Part shown: positions 49,611-58,202 of the stretch, piece by piece
Numbering within the stretch: the stretch's first letter is position 1
Layout: each line of letters opens with the position of its first letter
From: Terrisporobacter petrolearius
GTDB taxonomy: Bacteria > Bacillota > Clostridia > Peptostreptococcales > Peptostreptococcaceae
Direction of reading: 5' to 3'
DNA length: 64,000 bases
Assembly: GCF_020748185.1 (NCBI RefSeq)
Contig: NZ_JAHZMO010000001.1
Span: 213,987 to 277,986, forward strand
The notes under the pieces: generated by a model
Told to the model about the DNA's origin: nothing
Database searches by the model: none
Seen by the model: only the letters and a program-made list of their open reading frames with translations
Position numbers and translations under genes: made by a program

Positions 49611-50423
49611 ATGGCAAGACAAAACAAAAAAGCAAAACATGGGAAAAAAAGAACTAGAATAAATAAAAGAAAGTTGATTATTGTAACCTTAGGTCTATTA
49701 ATAGTAGCATTTGGTTTATTTAAAGCTTTTCAAAGTGTATTTTCAGGGATATCTGTAGCAAAGGAAAATGTAGGGTCTCTTATTACAGCAGTATTTGGAG
49801 TTGGTGAAGATGCTAGCAAAGTAAACAAAGAAAAACAATTTGATTTACAAGAGGAAGGTACTACAGAAAAAAAGAAATATATAGTGTATATTGATGTTGG
49901 TCATGGAGGTACAGACGTAGGATATAAAACAAGCAATGGGGTTTTAGAAAAAGATTTAGATTTACAGATAAGTAAATTAGTTTCATCTAGACTATCTTCT
50001 CAAGGGGATATTAGTGTGGTTGTGTCACGAAATACAGACACTAATTTATCTAATAGTGAAAGAGTAGAAGATGCTAATAAACAAAATGCGGATCTCTTTG
50101 TGTCCATTCACATGACTGGTAATGAAGATAATAAAGCAGAAGGAGTTCAAACATTTTATAGAGTGGGAGCAAATGATGCTTCAGATGAATTCGCAACACT
50201 GATACAAAAGTCTGTATCAGCATATGTAGACTTGAAGGATAGAGGAGTTACACCTTTTACATTTGACGTATTACAAGGCAACAATATGCCAGCAATATTA
50301 ATACAATGTGGTTTTTTAAGCAATCCTGAAGAAGAAAAAAAATTAACAAATCCTGAGTTCCAAAAAGATTTGGCAGAAGGGATATATCAAGGAATTTTAT
50401 CTTTTTTAGATACTCAAGGATAA
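49611..50423 (+). CDS. Membrane-anchored N-acetylmuramoyl-L-alanine amidase homologue with Gln at the catalytic Glu site
   Basis: Protein of 270 aa: basic N-terminus, one membrane segment (about residues 22-40), then an Amidase_3 domain (about 90-266). Zinc ligands are present: His98 in DVGHGG, Glu113 in GVLEKDLDL and His167 in SIHMTG. The usual catalytic glutamate in the V-E-x-G-F-x-S-N motif is Gln232 here (ILIQCGFLSN; codon CAA at 50304-50306). Active amidases cut the MurNAc-L-Ala bond; loss of the acid may mean weak activity or a regulatory/binding role. It precedes a YbjN-like gene by 16 bases. Confidence 0.88.
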   Translation: MARQNKKAKHGKKRTRINKRKLIIVTLGLLIVAFGLFKAFQSVFSGISVAKENVGSLITAVFGVGEDASKVNKEKQFDLQEEGTTEKKKYIVYIDVGHGGTDVGYKTSNGVLEKDLDLQISKLVSSRLSSQGDISVVVSRNTDTNLSNSERVEDANKQNADLFVSIHMTGNEDNKAEGVQTFYRVGANDASDEFATLIQKSVSAYVDLKDRGVTPFTFDVLQGNNMPAILIQCGFLSNPEEEKKLTNPEFQKDLAEGIYQGILSFLDTQG

Positions 50424-50439
50424 AACAGGAGGAATAATA

Positions 50440-50898
50440 ATGGAGAATCTACAAGTAAAGAAAGTTTTACTAGAGGAAGCCTTAAGGAAAAAATCTATGG
50501 AAAATATGTTTACTATTGTAGAAAAAGAAAACCTAGTTTTATTTAGATCTTTTCAAGAAATTTATGTTAATAATTGTTTGACAGCAATAATATTAAGTGA
50601 ATCTGCTTATACAATGATTAATATTTTCTTTGGAAAATTAGTACTAGAAGATAAAAGAAATGAAGTACTAAACTTAATCAATAGTTTAAACACTACTTAT
50701 ACAGCAAATAAATTTGTACTTAGTAAAAGTAATGAACTTATTCTTCAAGTACCATATATATCATTAGCAGATGATTTTAATGGAGAGTTGGTAATTGATT
50801 TATTGAGAGAGTTGTTAATAATATTAGTAAAAAAAGAATATATTAAGTTTAAAGACATACTGGGAGATAGTATGATGATGGACTTTGTAAATAATTAA
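50440..50898 (+). CDS. Hypothetical protein, possibly YbjN-like
   Basis: Protein of 152 aa without signal peptide or membrane segments. The arrangement of strands and helices (FTIVEKENLVLFRSFQEIYVNN, then KRNEVLNLINSLNTTYTANKF, then LQVPYISLADDF) recalls the YbjN/type III chaperone-like fold, but no diagnostic residue supports it. It follows the amidase homologue by 16 bases with a good GGAGGA site and ends at a strong terminator. Confidence 0.6.
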   Translation: MENLQVKKVLLEEALRKKSMENMFTIVEKENLVLFRSFQEIYVNNCLTAIILSESAYTMINIFFGKLVLEDKRNEVLNLINSLNTTYTANKFVLSKSNELILQVPYISLADDFNGELVIDLLRELLIILVKKEYIKFKDILGDSMMMDFVNN

Positions 50899-50900
50899 TT

Positions 50901-50934
50901 AAAAAACCTTAAGCATTTGCTTAAGGTTTTTTAG
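50901..50934 (+). terminator. Intrinsic terminator
   Basis: AAAAAACCTTAAG with CTTAAGGTTTTTT around CATTTG. Confidence 0.9.
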
Positions 50935-51009
50935 TTGAGGCAATATGTATAAAACATTGTACATGATGGTAATAATCTTTAATAAGAAATTTTAAAGAAG
51001 GGATTTATT

Positions 51010-51411
51010 ATGTGTAAGATAACTGATTTTTATCAATATAAATACTGTAGAGGAAATTACTTTATCAATGTATTTATTAATAAAGAGTCAGCAAAAGGAA
51101 TGAAGTCATTGTTATTAGAAAAATTAAAAGAAAAAAATTTAAGTAAAGAATATAGATGTGTTTATACTATTTTGTTGGACAAAATAAATAAAAATATGAA
51201 AGAAAGTATTTATGTAAAACTTAGAATAAATAAATGTTATTTACAATATCTAAAGGATTTATATTATGATTTTTATGATAGAGAAGAAAGTTTATATGTT
51301 AAAGAAGTAATATGTCATTTACAATATTTTATTGAAGAAGATGGTGAAAGTATTTTTAAATTTTATTATTTGATGGAAAATACTAAAATAAGTGCTTTAT
51401 CAAAAATGTGA
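51010..51411 (+). CDS. Hypothetical protein, 133 aa
   Basis: Not recognised. The protein is basic, rich in Lys, Tyr and Leu, with a Cys at residue 2 and others at about 13, 50, 79 and 101. It looks helical in the second half (YLQYLKDLYYDFYDREESLYVKEV). No signal peptide. The ribosome site is GAAGGG, 7-8 bases before ATG 51010. It stands alone and converges on the cotJ operon, sharing its terminator. Confidence 0.6.
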   Translation: MCKITDFYQYKYCRGNYFINVFINKESAKGMKSLLLEKLKEKNLSKEYRCVYTILLDKINKNMKESIYVKLRINKCYLQYLKDLYYDFYDREESLYVKEVICHLQYFIEEDGESIFKFYYLMENTKISALSKM

Positions 51412-51433
51412 AAATTAATTTAAATAAAATTTT

Positions 51434-51474
51434 AAAGGTTGCATGTGAAAAATTTTACTTGCAACCTCTTTTAA
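51434..51474. terminator. Bidirectional terminator before cotJC
   Basis: AGGTTGCA (51436-51443) with TGCAACCT (51460-51467); A/T-rich flanks on both sides suit both convergent transcripts. Confidence 0.75.
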
Positions 51475-51491
51475 ATATATATTTTTAAATA

Positions 51492-52064
51492 TTAAAATAT
51501 TTTTTTACAATCAGTATAATCATAAACGTCCATTAAAGCTTCCCCAAATCTTTGATAATGAACGATTTCTCTTTCTGCTAAAAATCTTAATACAGCAATT
51601 ATATCAACATCATCAGTAAGATTAATTAGTTGATAATAAGTAGCTAATGCTTTTTGTTCAGCAGCCATATCTTCGTGCAAATTAGTTATTGAATCACCAA
51701 ATACATTAATATAAGCAGTAGTAAAAGGTACACCGTTAGCATCACTCGGTTGTAATCCATGTCCAAATTGTGCAAAATTTGGACCTAGCCCATAGGCTTT
51801 CATTTCTTCTGGTGTAGCATCTTCAGTTAACTGATAAAGCATAGATGATATTACCTCAACGTGAGCTAGTTCTTCTGTACCAATATCTGTTAGTAAACCC
51901 TTTGTTTTTCCAGTAGGCATAGTATATCTTTGTTGTAAATATCTAAGTGCAGCAGCCATTTCTCCGTTAGGTCCACCAAGCTGAGTCATTATAAGTTTAG
52001 CCATTCGTAAATCCTTAGACTTTAAAACAACTGGAAATTGTAATGTCTTTTCATATATCCACAT
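51492..52064 (-). CDS. cotJC: Spore coat protein CotJC, manganese-catalase family
   Basis: Protein of 190 aa of the di-Mn catalase superfamily. Metal-ligand pattern: Glu in GGPNGEMAAALRYLQQRY (about residue 35), EELAHVEVISSM with Glu and His (about 66-70), then MAAEQKALATYYQLI (about 133) and EREIVHYQRFGEAL with Glu and His (about 168-172). CotJC is incorporated in the spore coat of Bacillus and clostridia and may detoxify hydrogen peroxide. It is the last gene of cotJA-cotJB-cotJC, transcribed in the mother cell during sporulation. Confidence 0.95.
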   Translation of the reverse strand: MWIYEKTLQFPVVLKSKDLRMAKLIMTQLGGPNGEMAAALRYLQQRYTMPTGKTKGLLTDIGTEELAHVEVISSMLYQLTEDATPEEMKAYGLGPNFAQFGHGLQPSDANGVPFTTAYINVFGDSITNLHEDMAAEQKALATYYQLINLTDDVDIIAVLRFLAEREIVHYQRFGEALMDVYDYTDCKKIF

Positions 52065-52087
52065 ATATTTAATCCCCCTATTTTTAT

Positions 52088-52354
52088 CTATTCATAATAT
52101 TCTCTTTGCCATGGCCAAGGATCATCAACCCATTGGAAAGGACAATCACTACGACTATGACCAAAATTCATCAATGGCCCGTATTTTTTTTCAAAAGATT
52201 TAACTGCTTGCTCAAACTGTTGTCCTAATGAATTATATAAACATACAGCATTTTTATCTTCTGGATGATTATCTAAATATAAATTTAAATCTACACATGC
52301 AAAGCATAGTTCTTGAATTTTTCTTATTTGTTCTCCTCTAGTCATACTAGCCAT
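52088..52354 (-). CDS. cotJB: Spore coat protein CotJB
   Basis: Small protein of 88 aa. Conserved CotJB features are IQELCFACVDLNLYLDNHPED (about residues 13-32) and the C-terminal aromatic tail CPFQWVDDPWPWQREYYE. Its ATG overlaps the cotJA stop as TAATG, a translational-coupling arrangement. It is needed together with CotJA and CotJC in the inner spore coat. Confidence 0.94.
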   Translation of the reverse strand: MASMTRGEQIRKIQELCFACVDLNLYLDNHPEDKNAVCLYNSLGQQFEQAVKSFEKKYGPLMNFGHSRSDCPFQWVDDPWPWQREYYE

Positions 52355-52563
52355 TACCTTCTACCTCCTACTCTCTTTTTAGGTGATGAGTATAATGCTG
52401 GGTTGTACATTTCAGAATCAAATAAGTTTAACTCTGGGAAAATTGTACCATATTTTAAAGCACATTCAAGATTGTATATCTTTGTAAGCACTTGGTCATT
52501 TATATATGGTCTTACTAAACAGCAACCACAGTTTTGTGAAACTCCTCTTGACGTATTTTCCAT
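52354..52563 (-). CDS. cotJA: Spore coat associated protein CotJA
   Basis: Protein of 69 aa with the CotJA pattern of LVRPYINDQVLTKIYNLECAL (about residues 16-36), KYGTIFPELN and a basic C-terminus SSPKKRVGGRR. Ribosome site AAGGAGG lies just before ATG 52563. It is first of the coat operon. I could not assign a convincing sigma-E promoter in the 150 bases upstream, although expression in sporulation is expected from the family. Confidence 0.92.
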   Translation of the reverse strand: MENTSRGVSQNCGCCLVRPYINDQVLTKIYNLECALKYGTIFPELNLFDSEMYNPALYSSPKKRVGGRR

Positions 52564-52716
52564 ATTGTCAAAACCTCCTTGTTGAATTAGATATTTCTAT
52601 CTTAGTTTTATACTATTCCAATTATTCGAAATCGTGAGTACTTGCTTGTATAAAACCTATGAAATATGATAAAATTAATTTTATGCATAGATATGTAGAG
52701 AATATGAGGTGAAAAG

Positions 52717-53586
52717 ATGAGTGAATTAGCAGGAAATGGCTGTCAAATAATTGTACCTTTTGACGAGCGTAAACCTTTAAAAGAAATTGAAAAAAGTATA
52801 TTAAAAAAATATAGAAAATACACTTGGTCTAAATTTATAAAAGCAATAAAAGATTATAAATTAGTTGAAGAAGGAGATAAAGTAGCTGTAGCAATATCTG
52901 GAGGAAAAGATAGCTTACTTATGGCAAAAATGTTTCAAGAATTAAAAAGACACGGACAAGTGAACTTTGAATTGGAATTTATAGCAATGGATCCAGGGTA
53001 TCATAAAGATATAAGACAACTATTAATTGATAATTGCGAGTACTTAGAAATACCAATAAAATTATTTGATGCAAATATATTCGAAGTTGCAGATGAGATA
53101 GCAAGTGATTATCCTTGTTATATGTGTGCAAGAATGAGAAGAGGGGCTTTATACAATAAAGCTGAAGAACTAGGATGTAATAAGTTAGCTTTAGGGCATC
53201 ATTTTGACGATGTTATAGAAACTACAATGCTTAACTTATTATGTGCTGGAAACTTTAAAACAATGCTTCCAAAGCTTAATTCAACAAACTTTGATGGAAT
53301 ACAAATAATAAGACCTCTTTATTATATAAGAGAAGAAAGCATTATAAAATTCATTCAAAATAGTGGAATATGGCCGCTAAATTGTGCGTGTATGGTTGCG
53401 GCTAAAAAAACAGGTAATAAAAGATATGAAATTAAAGACTTAATTAAATCATTAGGCGACAATTTCCAAGAAGTTGAAAAATCCATATTTAGATCGGCTC
53501 AAAATGTATATTTAGATTCAGTTTTAGGCTGGGAGAAAGATGGAAAAAGACATTCTTTCTTAGATAAATTTGAAGATGAAGAATAA
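52717..53586 (+). CDS. ttcA: TtcA-like tRNA thiolase (PP-loop ATPase)
   Basis: Protein of 289 aa of the TtcA/TilS superfamily. The PP-loop SGGKDS is at about residues 63-68. The paired cysteines in YPCYMCARMRRG (about 135-146) with a later Cys in LNCACMVAAK (about 227) match the 4Fe-4S/sulfur-carrying cysteines of TtcA-type enzymes, and LALGHHFDDVIETTMLNLL follows. TtcA makes 2-thiocytidine in tRNA; clostridial members may act on other tRNA positions. An atypical N-terminal about 40 residues precede the domain. Monocistronic between the cotJ promoter region and a terminator. Confidence 0.85.
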   Translation: MSELAGNGCQIIVPFDERKPLKEIEKSILKKYRKYTWSKFIKAIKDYKLVEEGDKVAVAISGGKDSLLMAKMFQELKRHGQVNFELEFIAMDPGYHKDIRQLLIDNCEYLEIPIKLFDANIFEVADEIASDYPCYMCARMRRGALYNKAEELGCNKLALGHHFDDVIETTMLNLLCAGNFKTMLPKLNSTNFDGIQIIRPLYYIREESIIKFIQNSGIWPLNCACMVAAKKTGNKRYEIKDLIKSLGDNFQEVEKSIFRSAQNVYLDSVLGWEKDGKRHSFLDKFEDEE

Positions 53587-53596
53587 AATATAAAAT

Positions 53597-53630
53597 AACC
53601 GTTGAAATAACAATTCAACGGTTTTTCTTT
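53597..53630 (+). terminator. Intrinsic terminator after the ttcA-like gene
   Basis: AACCGTTGAA (53597-53606) with TTCAACGGTT (53614-53623), T-rich tail. Confidence 0.85.
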
Positions 53631-53681
53631 ATATTAATTATGATAAAATATAATTATAGCTATAAAGAGAGGGGAATTATT

Positions 53682-54692
53682 TTGAAGAAAATTTACATGG
53701 ATTTTGAAATGAATATGCCAAGTTCCAAAAGTAAGAGGGAGGGGTTTAAAGCAGAAATCATAGCGATAGGTGCTATTAAATATGATACTAAAAGTGGAAA
53801 AATAGATAAGTTTAAATCTTTAATCAAACCTGTAACTAATCAAGAAGTTTTTCCTCATATTGAGGAACTTACCCATATTACAACTAAAGATTTGGAAACT
53901 GCTCCAACCTATGAAAATGTTATGAGAAATTTTAAATCATGGCTTGGTATATATTCAGATATTGAAGGAATTTATACCTTTGGAAATTTAGACTTAACTT
54001 GTTTTAATTATACAGATAGATTAAGCTCTCAAAAAAATAATCATCCAAGATTTTTAAACAATATAAGAAATTTATTTGTAGATATTAAAGATAAGTATAT
54101 AAATTATGGTATGAAGTGTATGAATTATGTATCTTTAAAAAATCTTTTAGAATATGCAAATGTAAAGTTTTGTGGAGATGCACATGATCCACTGTATGAT
54201 GCATATAATTTATATATATTAGACAAGGTCTTAGAAGAAAATGATAAAATAAGAAATTTATTAATAATACACGATTTTTTAAAACCACCCTTCACGGCCT
54301 TAAATGAAGATTTGGAAAATAGATTTGAAGAATACAGACAGTACTTATATAATCAAAATGGGGAATTTGATATTTACTGTATATCTTTAGAAATTATTAA
54401 AACTATTAAACTATATTTATTATCCATAAAAGAGATAAATGTTCACGAGATAGATATTATTCGAGATGTAAGTAAAAAACTAGAATCTTTGGATAAATTA
54501 AAAGACATAAAAGAAGGTTATTTTTATGTTTTAGATAATTTGTACCTAGACATGAAAGAATTATTAGACGATGCTCTTTTGTATAAGTTGAATCAACAGG
54601 AATATGAGGAAGAAGTTGATAATATAATTGATTTATTTAATGAAGATTTAGAAGTAGAAAATATAACTGAAGTAGCAACAGATATAACGTAA
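53682..54692 (+). CDS. DEDDh-type exonuclease domain protein
   Basis: Start chosen at TTG 53682, six bases after GAGGGG; the in-frame ATG at 53640 lacks a ribosome site. The 336-aa protein has an N-terminal exonuclease domain (about residues 1-180): KKIYMDFEMNMP with the D-x-E pair, FGNLDLTCF as Exo II and HDPLYDAYNLYIL as Exo III. The C-terminal about 150 residues are helical and acidic with no known domain (ends in EDLEVENITEVATDIT). It resembles KapD/3'hExo-like exonucleases acting on RNA or DNA 3' ends. Monocistronic. Confidence 0.8.
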   Translation: MKKIYMDFEMNMPSSKSKREGFKAEIIAIGAIKYDTKSGKIDKFKSLIKPVTNQEVFPHIEELTHITTKDLETAPTYENVMRNFKSWLGIYSDIEGIYTFGNLDLTCFNYTDRLSSQKNNHPRFLNNIRNLFVDIKDKYINYGMKCMNYVSLKNLLEYANVKFCGDAHDPLYDAYNLYILDKVLEENDKIRNLLIIHDFLKPPFTALNEDLENRFEEYRQYLYNQNGEFDIYCISLEIIKTIKLYLLSIKEINVHEIDIIRDVSKKLESLDKLKDIKEGYFYVLDNLYLDMKELLDDALLYKLNQQEYEEEVDNIIDLFNEDLEVENITEVATDIT

Positions 54693-54722
54693 AATGATTT
54701 CAAAAGAAATCATTTTTTTTGT
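54691..54722 (+). terminator. Intrinsic terminator
   Basis: AAATGATTTC (54692-54701) with GAAATCATTT (54706-54715) and eight T. Confidence 0.85.
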
Positions 54723-54784
54723 TTTAAATAATAAATATTATAAATATAAATAAGAAAGAGAATTATGTAAGAGGAGGGGGTTGT

Positions 54785-55483
54785 ATGTTTATAACTACAG
54801 TTATAAAAATGTCTACTTTAATAAAAATAATATTTTTTATTGTTATTGCAGTGGTAATAGTAAGATATATAAAAAATATTAAAACATCCGTAGTGGGGAG
54901 CAAAAAAACTATTAATTACTTATTAAGAAGAAACACCAAATCGTTCCTTAAAAATAGGTACAATATGTTTAATATACATAGTAGGAATGAAGATGCAAAG
55001 GTGTACAACATAAATAGTGATGAGGATGTAATAAGATATACTAATGGAGATATTTATAAAGGTCAAATTAAAAATGGTATAAGAGAAGGTCTTGGAACTT
55101 GCTACTTTGCCAATAAGGATGTTTATGAGGGAATGTGGAAAAATGATAAAATGGAATGTGTAGGTAAATATGTATTTGCAGACAAATCTTTTTATAGTGG
55201 TGATTTTAAAAATGGATGTAAGGAAGGTATTGGAGTTTATACTTGTGAAGACTACAAATATATTGGCCAATATTATGCAGATAGAAAAGGAAGAGTAGGA
55301 ACATTCCATCTACCAGAAAATTCATATTTAAAAGTTATTATTGAAAATGGGACAATTGTAGAAGGCACATATATAAGAGAAGGGCATGAAGAGGAATATA
55401 TTTATAATATTGATTTAAGTAATGAAAGAGAAGTAATTAAGAATATTAGATCTTATTTTGTAAAGGATGTTTCTAATATATAA
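54785..55483 (+). CDS. Membrane-anchored MORN-repeat protein
   Basis: Protein of 232 aa. One N-terminal membrane segment (about residues 9-27) is followed by a basic linker. MORN repeats (about 83-165) are visible: YTNGDIYKGQIKNGIREGLGT, FANKDVYEGMWKNDKMECVGKY (each in part), FADKSFYSGDFKNGCKEGIGVY and a degenerate fourth. MORN repeats bind acidic phospholipids or proteins. The topology suggests a cytoplasmic or external repeat platform on the membrane. It is 25 bases before an intracellular protease gene, with which it may be cotranscribed. The function is unknown. Confidence 0.82.
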   Translation: MFITTVIKMSTLIKIIFFIVIAVVIVRYIKNIKTSVVGSKKTINYLLRRNTKSFLKNRYNMFNIHSRNEDAKVYNINSDEDVIRYTNGDIYKGQIKNGIREGLGTCYFANKDVYEGMWKNDKMECVGKYVFADKSFYSGDFKNGCKEGIGVYTCEDYKYIGQYYADRKGRVGTFHLPENSYLKVIIENGTIVEGTYIREGHEEEYIYNIDLSNEREVIKNIRSYFVKDVSNI

Positions 55484-55508
55484 ATTAATAATATTGGAGT
55501 GAAATATT

Positions 55509-56438
55509 ATGAAAAACCAAAATGATGATTATAAAATAAAACTTATTCCTTTTATAATGAATAGAGGAGTAAAAAATACAGGAAAAACACCTTATGGAGT
55601 AACCATGATTCAAGCAAAAAATATGTGGAGTGAATCTAGTAGGGGGGAAGGTATAAATATTGCAGTAATAGACTCAGGTTGCGATATTGACCATGAAAGC
55701 TTAAAAGAGAATATTGTATTTGTTAGAAATTTTACAGATGAAGATAAGAAAAATCCAAATATAGTAATTGATAGGGTTGGTCATGGTACTCATGTGGCAG
55801 GAATTATAGCTGCAAATGGAAATAATAATACAGTAGTTGGAGTAGCTCCATGGGCTAATTTATACATTTTAAAAGCTATTGATAGAACTGGAAGTGGAAA
55901 AGTAAATTGGGTTATTAATGCGATAAATTATGCTGTGGAGAAGAACGTTGATATTATATCTATGTCCCTTGGTATGCCGAACAATGACCCAAAGCTTGAA
56001 AAAGCAATAAAACATGCTGTTAATAATAATATATTAGTGGTATGCGCTGCTGGTAATGAAGGTGATGGAAATGCAGGTGATTTTGAATACTCGTATCCTG
56101 CATCTTATGTGGATGTAATATCAGTGGGCGCAGTAGATAAAAAAGGAGTTCCAGCTAGTTTTTCAAATGCCAATTTGGTAGTAGACTTGGTAGCTCCAGG
56201 GGTTGATGTAGTATCTACTTATCCTAATAATCAATTTGCAAGTTTAAGCGGAACAAGTATGGCAGCTCCACATGTCACTGGAAGTTTAGCATTACTTAAA
56301 AATTGGTCTCATGAAGAATTTCAAAGAGATTTAACTCAAGAAGAGATTTACGCACAACTTATAAAGTATACAAAAAATTTAGGATATCCTAGAACAGTGC
56401 AAGGTAATGGATTGATTTATTTAAAAGATAAAAAATAA
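55509..56438 (+). CDS. isp: Intracellular subtilisin-type serine protease
   Basis: Subtilase (S8) of 309 aa without signal peptide. The catalytic triad is Asp55 in VIDSGCDI, His92 in GHGTHVAG and Ser250 in SGTSMAAPHV; the oxyanion Asn183 is in AAGNEG. The N-terminal KLIPFIMN (about residues 11-18) corresponds to the LIPY/F inhibitory extension of Bacillus intracellular subtilisins, which is removed on activation. Length matches ISP. It degrades cytoplasmic protein, typically late in growth or sporulation. Ribosome site GGAG precedes ATG 55509. Confidence 0.93.
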   Translation: MKNQNDDYKIKLIPFIMNRGVKNTGKTPYGVTMIQAKNMWSESSRGEGINIAVIDSGCDIDHESLKENIVFVRNFTDEDKKNPNIVIDRVGHGTHVAGIIAANGNNNTVVGVAPWANLYILKAIDRTGSGKVNWVINAINYAVEKNVDIISMSLGMPNNDPKLEKAIKHAVNNNILVVCAAGNEGDGNAGDFEYSYPASYVDVISVGAVDKKGVPASFSNANLVVDLVAPGVDVVSTYPNNQFASLSGTSMAAPHVTGSLALLKNWSHEEFQRDLTQEEIYAQLIKYTKNLGYPRTVQGNGLIYLKDKK

Positions 56439-56450
56439 ATAGTTTTTTAT

Positions 56451-56492
56451 AGCTTGGAACTTAATTATAATAAGTTTCAAGCTGTTTTTTTT
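56451..56492 (+). terminator. Intrinsic terminator after the protease gene
   Basis: AGCTTGGAACTTA (56451-56463) with TAAGTTTCAAGCT (56471-56483), one G-U pair, then a long T-run. Confidence 0.85.
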
Positions 56493-56616
56493 ACAAAAAA
56501 TATAAAATTTCATTTTTTATCTCAAAATTTTACAAAAAAAATGATATAATGAATTAGAAAGTAACAAAATTGTAACTAATTAGATGCTTAAAATTAAAAT
56601 ATATGGAGTTGAGACA

Positions 56617-57288
56617 ATGATTAAATTTACAAAAGTTGAGAAGCAATACTCTGATGGAAATAAATGTCTAAAAGATATAAATCTTACAATAGATAAAGGA
56701 GAATTTGTTTTTTTAGTAGGACATTCAGGAGCAGGGAAATCAAGTCTTCTAAAAATAATAACTAGAGAAGAAAAAGTTACAGATGGAACGATTATAGTTA
56801 ATAAAGAAAACATAACTAATATAAAAAACTCAATGCTACACAAATACAGAAGAAATATAGGAATAGTTTTCCAAGATTACAGATTAATCAAAGAAAAAAC
56901 TGTATATGAAAATGTTGAATTAGCCCTTAGAGTAGTAGGAGAAAATCCTAAGAATATAAGATCCAAGGTTATGGATGTTTTAGAAAGAGTAGGTATAGCC
57001 CATAAGTATAAAAAATATCCAGATGAATTATCAGGTGGTGAGTGTCAAAGAGTTGGTATAGCCAGGGCATTAGTAAATAAGCCATCTATTATAATTGCCG
57101 ATGAATGTACAGGAAATCTAGATATGGACAATTCTATTTCAATAATGAAGCTACTACAAGATATAAATAAAGTAGGCATCACAGTAATCATGGCTACTCA
57201 TAATTTGGAGTTAGTAAGAGAATTTCCTAGGAGAATTGTGAAAATTGAAAGTGGCAAAATAATTTATGACACAAAGAGGTGTGAATAA
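56617..57288 (+). CDS. ftsE: Cell division ATP-binding protein FtsE
   Basis: Start at ATG 56617 with GGAG upstream; ATG 56584 would add residues not seen in the family. The 223-aa ATPase shows MIKFTKVEKQYSDGNKCLKDI at the start, Walker A GHSGAGKSS (about 36-44), FQDYRLIKEKTVYENVELAL, signature LSGGECQRVGIARALV (about 137-152) and Walker B IIADECTGNLD (note E-C-T instead of E-P-T). With FtsX it forms a non-transporting ABC complex that uses ATP hydrolysis to activate a peptidoglycan hydrolase outside. TATAAT (56545-56550) is the likely -10. The stop overlaps the ftsX start (TAATG). Confidence 0.95.
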   Translation: MIKFTKVEKQYSDGNKCLKDINLTIDKGEFVFLVGHSGAGKSSLLKIITREEKVTDGTIIVNKENITNIKNSMLHKYRRNIGIVFQDYRLIKEKTVYENVELALRVVGENPKNIRSKVMDVLERVGIAHKYKKYPDELSGGECQRVGIARALVNKPSIIIADECTGNLDMDNSISIMKLLQDINKVGITVIMATHNLELVREFPRRIVKIESGKIIYDTKRCE

Positions 57289-58184
57289 TGAAGATAATAT
57301 CAAAAATAACATATAGCTTGAAACAAGGATTAAAAGGTATATTTAGTAATAAAACTATGAGTTTGATTTCTGTAGTTTCAGTTACATCAGTCCTAGCTAT
57401 ACTTGGAATAGTGTTATGTATAGTATTAAACATTAACTCATTTATGGAACAAACACAAAATGAAGTAAATGAGATAAGAGTAGCATTAGATCCAAAATCA
57501 AGTGAAGATAAGACTTTAAAAATAAAAGCAGAATTAGAAAAAATAAATGGAGTTGAAAGCGTCAAGTATCAAACAAAGGATGAAGCTTTTAATGATATGA
57601 AAGAAAGCTTTGGAGACGACAAAGAGTTGTTAGAGGGAGTAAAAAATCCTTTGGATGACTATTTTATAGTAACTATTGCTGATTCTCAGGAAATAGAAAC
57701 TTTAGCGAAAAATATGGAAAAAATAAAAGGTGTTATAGAAGTTCAATATTATAAAGAAATAATGGAAAACTTCATAACAGCATCTAATACAGTAAAACAA
57801 TTTGGAGGAATTGTAATAGGATTCCTATTAATAGTTTGCTTAGTATTAATATCTAATACAATAAAAGCTAGAGTGTATAGCAAAAAAGAAGAAATACAAG
57901 TTATAAAATACATAGGTGGTAGTAATAGATTTGTTATAGCGCCATTTATAGTAGAAGGATGTATAATAGGCTTATTTGGTTCTTTAATATCCCTTGGGAT
58001 ATGCACAGGAATGTATAAGTATGTAGTTGAAAATATGCAAATATCTCTAAATTCAATTGTTGGAGATATGATGTTACCTCTTTCAAGTGTATCATACTTA
58101 TTAGTCTTAGTATTATTTGTTACAGGAATAATGGTAGGAATATTAGGAAGTGGATTATCTGTAAAAAAATATTTAAAAGTATAA
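57288..58184 (+). CDS. ftsX: Cell division membrane protein FtsX
   Basis: Protein of 298 aa. Transmembrane 1 is at about residues 22-46 (MSLISVVSVTSVLAILGIVL), followed by an external loop domain of about 110 residues (about 48-165) that contacts the hydrolase. Three more membrane segments lie at about 170-195, 220-245 and 265-290. KARVYSKKEEIQVIKYIGGSNRFV is the conserved FtsX cytoplasmic loop. It links FtsE ATPase cycles to the M23 peptidase encoded 18 bases downstream. Confidence 0.95.
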   Translation: MKIISKITYSLKQGLKGIFSNKTMSLISVVSVTSVLAILGIVLCIVLNINSFMEQTQNEVNEIRVALDPKSSEDKTLKIKAELEKINGVESVKYQTKDEAFNDMKESFGDDKELLEGVKNPLDDYFIVTIADSQEIETLAKNMEKIKGVIEVQYYKEIMENFITASNTVKQFGGIVIGFLLIVCLVLISNTIKARVYSKKEEIQVIKYIGGSNRFVIAPFIVEGCIIGLFGSLISLGICTGMYKYVVENMQISLNSIVGDMMLPLSSVSYLLVLVLFVTGIMVGILGSGLSVKKYLKV

Positions 58185-58202
58185 AACAATTTGGGGGAAG
58201 AT

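Noticed and set aside
52564..52700. Sigma-E promoter for cotJ
   Set aside because: TCATATT and TATACAAG resemble sigma-E elements but are only 10 bases apart, too close for a working pair.
56560..56576. WalR-like box AGTAAC-AAAAT-TGTAAC before ftsE
   Set aside because: One mismatch, and it lies after the -10; such partial matches are common by chance in AT-rich DNA. The same applies to TGTAAT-AAAAT-TGTCAT at 43557-43573.
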